Assembly: GCA_900553985.1 (NCBI GenBank)
Contig: USFW01000050.1
Span: forward strand, 1 to 6,706
DNA from: an uncultured Clostridium sp.
GTDB lineage: Bacteria; Bacillota; Clostridia; TANB77; CAG-508
DNA: 6,706 nt
Reading direction: 5' to 3'
The translations under genes were made by a program, and so were the position numbers. Of this stretch, positions 6,288 through 6,706 are shown piece after piece. The stretch's first letter is position 1, and each line of letters opens with the position of its first letter. Under the pieces are notes generated by a model. That model ran no database searches and was not told the DNA's origin. It saw only the letters and a program-made list of their open reading frames with translations.

Positions 6288-6292
6288 ATTAT
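6265..6292. promoter_or_regulatory. Candidate operator: inverted and tandem repeats over the promoter
   Basis: On the minus strand, ATAATTTG (6292-6285) and CAAATTAT (6272-6265) are perfect reverse complements separated by 12 nt. The pair covers the -35 box and the spacer up to the -10. The same bases also read as two 11-nt tandem units, TTGACAAATAA and TTGGCAAATTA, differing at two positions and spaced one helical turn apart. A repressor bound here would block the promoter. The binding protein is not identified. Autoregulation by the methyltransferase is one option, but it has no obvious N-terminal helix-turn-helix. AT-richness makes chance symmetry possible. Confidence 0.4.
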
Positions 6293-6361
6293 CTATATAA
6301 AATAGGTAATTTTCTGTTCTATAATCTCAAAACATATATTTATACAAAAATCAAAAACATC

Positions 6362-6706
6362 TCAAACCCTCCCCCTCCTCTCATACCTCAGCAGTGCTTC
6401 CTGCGCTATTTCTTCGGGTGTTTTCGGAGTAGCTTTCAAATTATAAGAGCCTTGCAGCTGCAAGGCTCTTTTTTGCATGTTGGCGGTAGTTGCTCCGCCG
6501 CTTGTTTCGGCAGCAGTGCTTATTTGAGCGTTTGCTCCATTATTTCCATTTCCTTCCCGTCCCTGTTCTGCGGCATTATTATTTGCTCGCTGATCTTGCT
6601 GTAAACTCCCTTTGTCTTTTGCTCGCCATTCATCCTGCAGTCTGCGTTCCCTCCTTATGCCCTGCGCTTCGCGCAGGGCTTTTTCCATATTATAGAAGTT
6701 CGGTTC
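6362..6706 (-). CDS. Unrecognised protein, C-terminal part; continues beyond the window
   Basis: The minus-strand frame is open from the last base of the window to TGA at 6362, 114 codons. An internal ATG at 6688 lacks a clear ribosome binding site, and the six codons before it (EPNFYN) are in frame, so I treat this as the 3' end of a longer gene. The visible part has a charged N-terminal stretch (MEKALREAQGIRRERRLQDEW), a Gln/Asn/Gly/Ala/Thr-rich, probably disordered middle, and a helical tail EEIAQEALLRYERRGRV. Base composition and codon use (CTG, CAG, GGC, GCC) are much more GC-rich than the neighbouring operon, so it belongs to the backbone or a different element. No family is recognised. 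Two T-tailed hairpins on the opposite strand lie inside it, which lowers confidence that all of it is coding. Confidence 0.55.
   Translation of the reverse strand, partial: EPNFYNMEKALREAQGIRRERRLQDEWRAKDKGSLQQDQRANNNAAEQGREGNGNNGANAQISTAAETSGGATTANMQKRALQLQGSYNLKATPKTPEEIAQEALLRYERRGRV
6445..6474 (+). terminator. Perfect palindrome with T tract (terminator-like)
   Basis: AAGAGCCTTGCAG (6445-6457) and its exact reverse complement CTGCAAGGCTCTT (6458-6470) form a 26-nt perfect palindrome. The T run spans 6469-6474. As + strand RNA this is a textbook Rho-independent terminator, but no + strand gene is seen just upstream. On the minus strand the same bases encode KRALQLQGS in the partial ORF. 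It may be a real terminator protecting the operon promoter region, a mobile palindrome, or a coincidence of coding. Confidence 0.5.
6659..6684 (+). terminator. GC-rich hairpin with T tract (terminator-like)
   Basis: GCCCTGCGC (6659-6667), loop TTC, then GCGCAGGGC (6671-6679) and five Ts (6680-6684). This is a strong + strand intrinsic terminator by form. It lies inside the minus-strand partial ORF, where it encodes KALREAQG, and no + strand gene leads into it. Confidence 0.5.

Noticed and set aside
6281..6604. + strand 107-codon open frame
   Set aside because: It begins inside the operon promoter region, crosses the composition boundary and a perfect terminator hairpin, and its residues look random.
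1..6706. Second copy of the tRNA 3' end, integrase, transposase or terminal inverted repeats
   Set aside because: None was found by eye on either strand, so island boundaries and a mobile element cannot be called from this window.
1..6706. CRISPR array, riboswitch or rRNA
   Set aside because: No regularly spaced repeats, conserved riboswitch cores or rRNA stretches are visible. Nearly all the island DNA is accounted for by protein-coding genes.

Overview
The window looks like a low-GC defence island of a bacterium, probably Bacillota. Support comes from purine-rich AGGAG-type ribosome binding sites, a genome-encoded CCA on the tRNA, and an AT-rich island. The lineage assignment is tentative. 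The left edge holds the 3' two-thirds of a tRNA-Ala(CGC) gene with its own terminator (about 1-97, + strand). The right edge (about 6362-6706) is visibly more GC-rich than the island and carries the 3' end of an unrecognised minus-strand gene. Everything between runs on the minus strand.

The core is a tightly packed five-gene operon read from right to left. The order is a C5-cytosine DNA methyltransferase (6203-5067), a 717-residue protein with two GHKL ATPase domains (5063-2910), a 332-residue receiver-domain protein (2906-1908), a Vsr-type patch-repair nicking endonuclease (1863-1441) and an HNH endonuclease (1421-693). The first three genes are separated by only 3 nt each. A near-consensus promoter (TTGACA-17-TAAAAT) precedes the methyltransferase, and symmetric and tandem repeats overlap it, so it may be repressible.

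The methyltransferase, Vsr and HNH nuclease form a recognisable restriction-modification set: modification, repair of the T:G mismatches left by 5-methylcytosine deamination, and cleavage of unmodified DNA. The unusual part is the pair between methylase and Vsr. The large protein has an N-terminal MORC/MutL/Hsp90-like ATPase, a long Lys/Glu/Ala-rich charged coiled coil, a helical segment with a candidate phosphoacceptor histidine, and a C-terminal histidine-kinase-type ATPase. The next gene has a receiver domain with a plausible phosphoacceptor Asp66 and a C-terminal helical domain carrying an RNxxxH motif typical of HEPN ribonucleases, plus a Cys/His cluster. My inference is a restriction system wired to a two-component phosphorelay that may control a HEPN RNase as a second, possibly abortive, layer.

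Between the operon and the tRNA lies a small gene for a membrane-anchored helical protein. It appears split by a one-base frameshift into 260-610 and 127-270. Inverted repeats at 632-664 and 666-691 separate it from the operon. No integrase, transposase, CRISPR array or duplicated tRNA end is visible, so how the island got here cannot be settled from this window.
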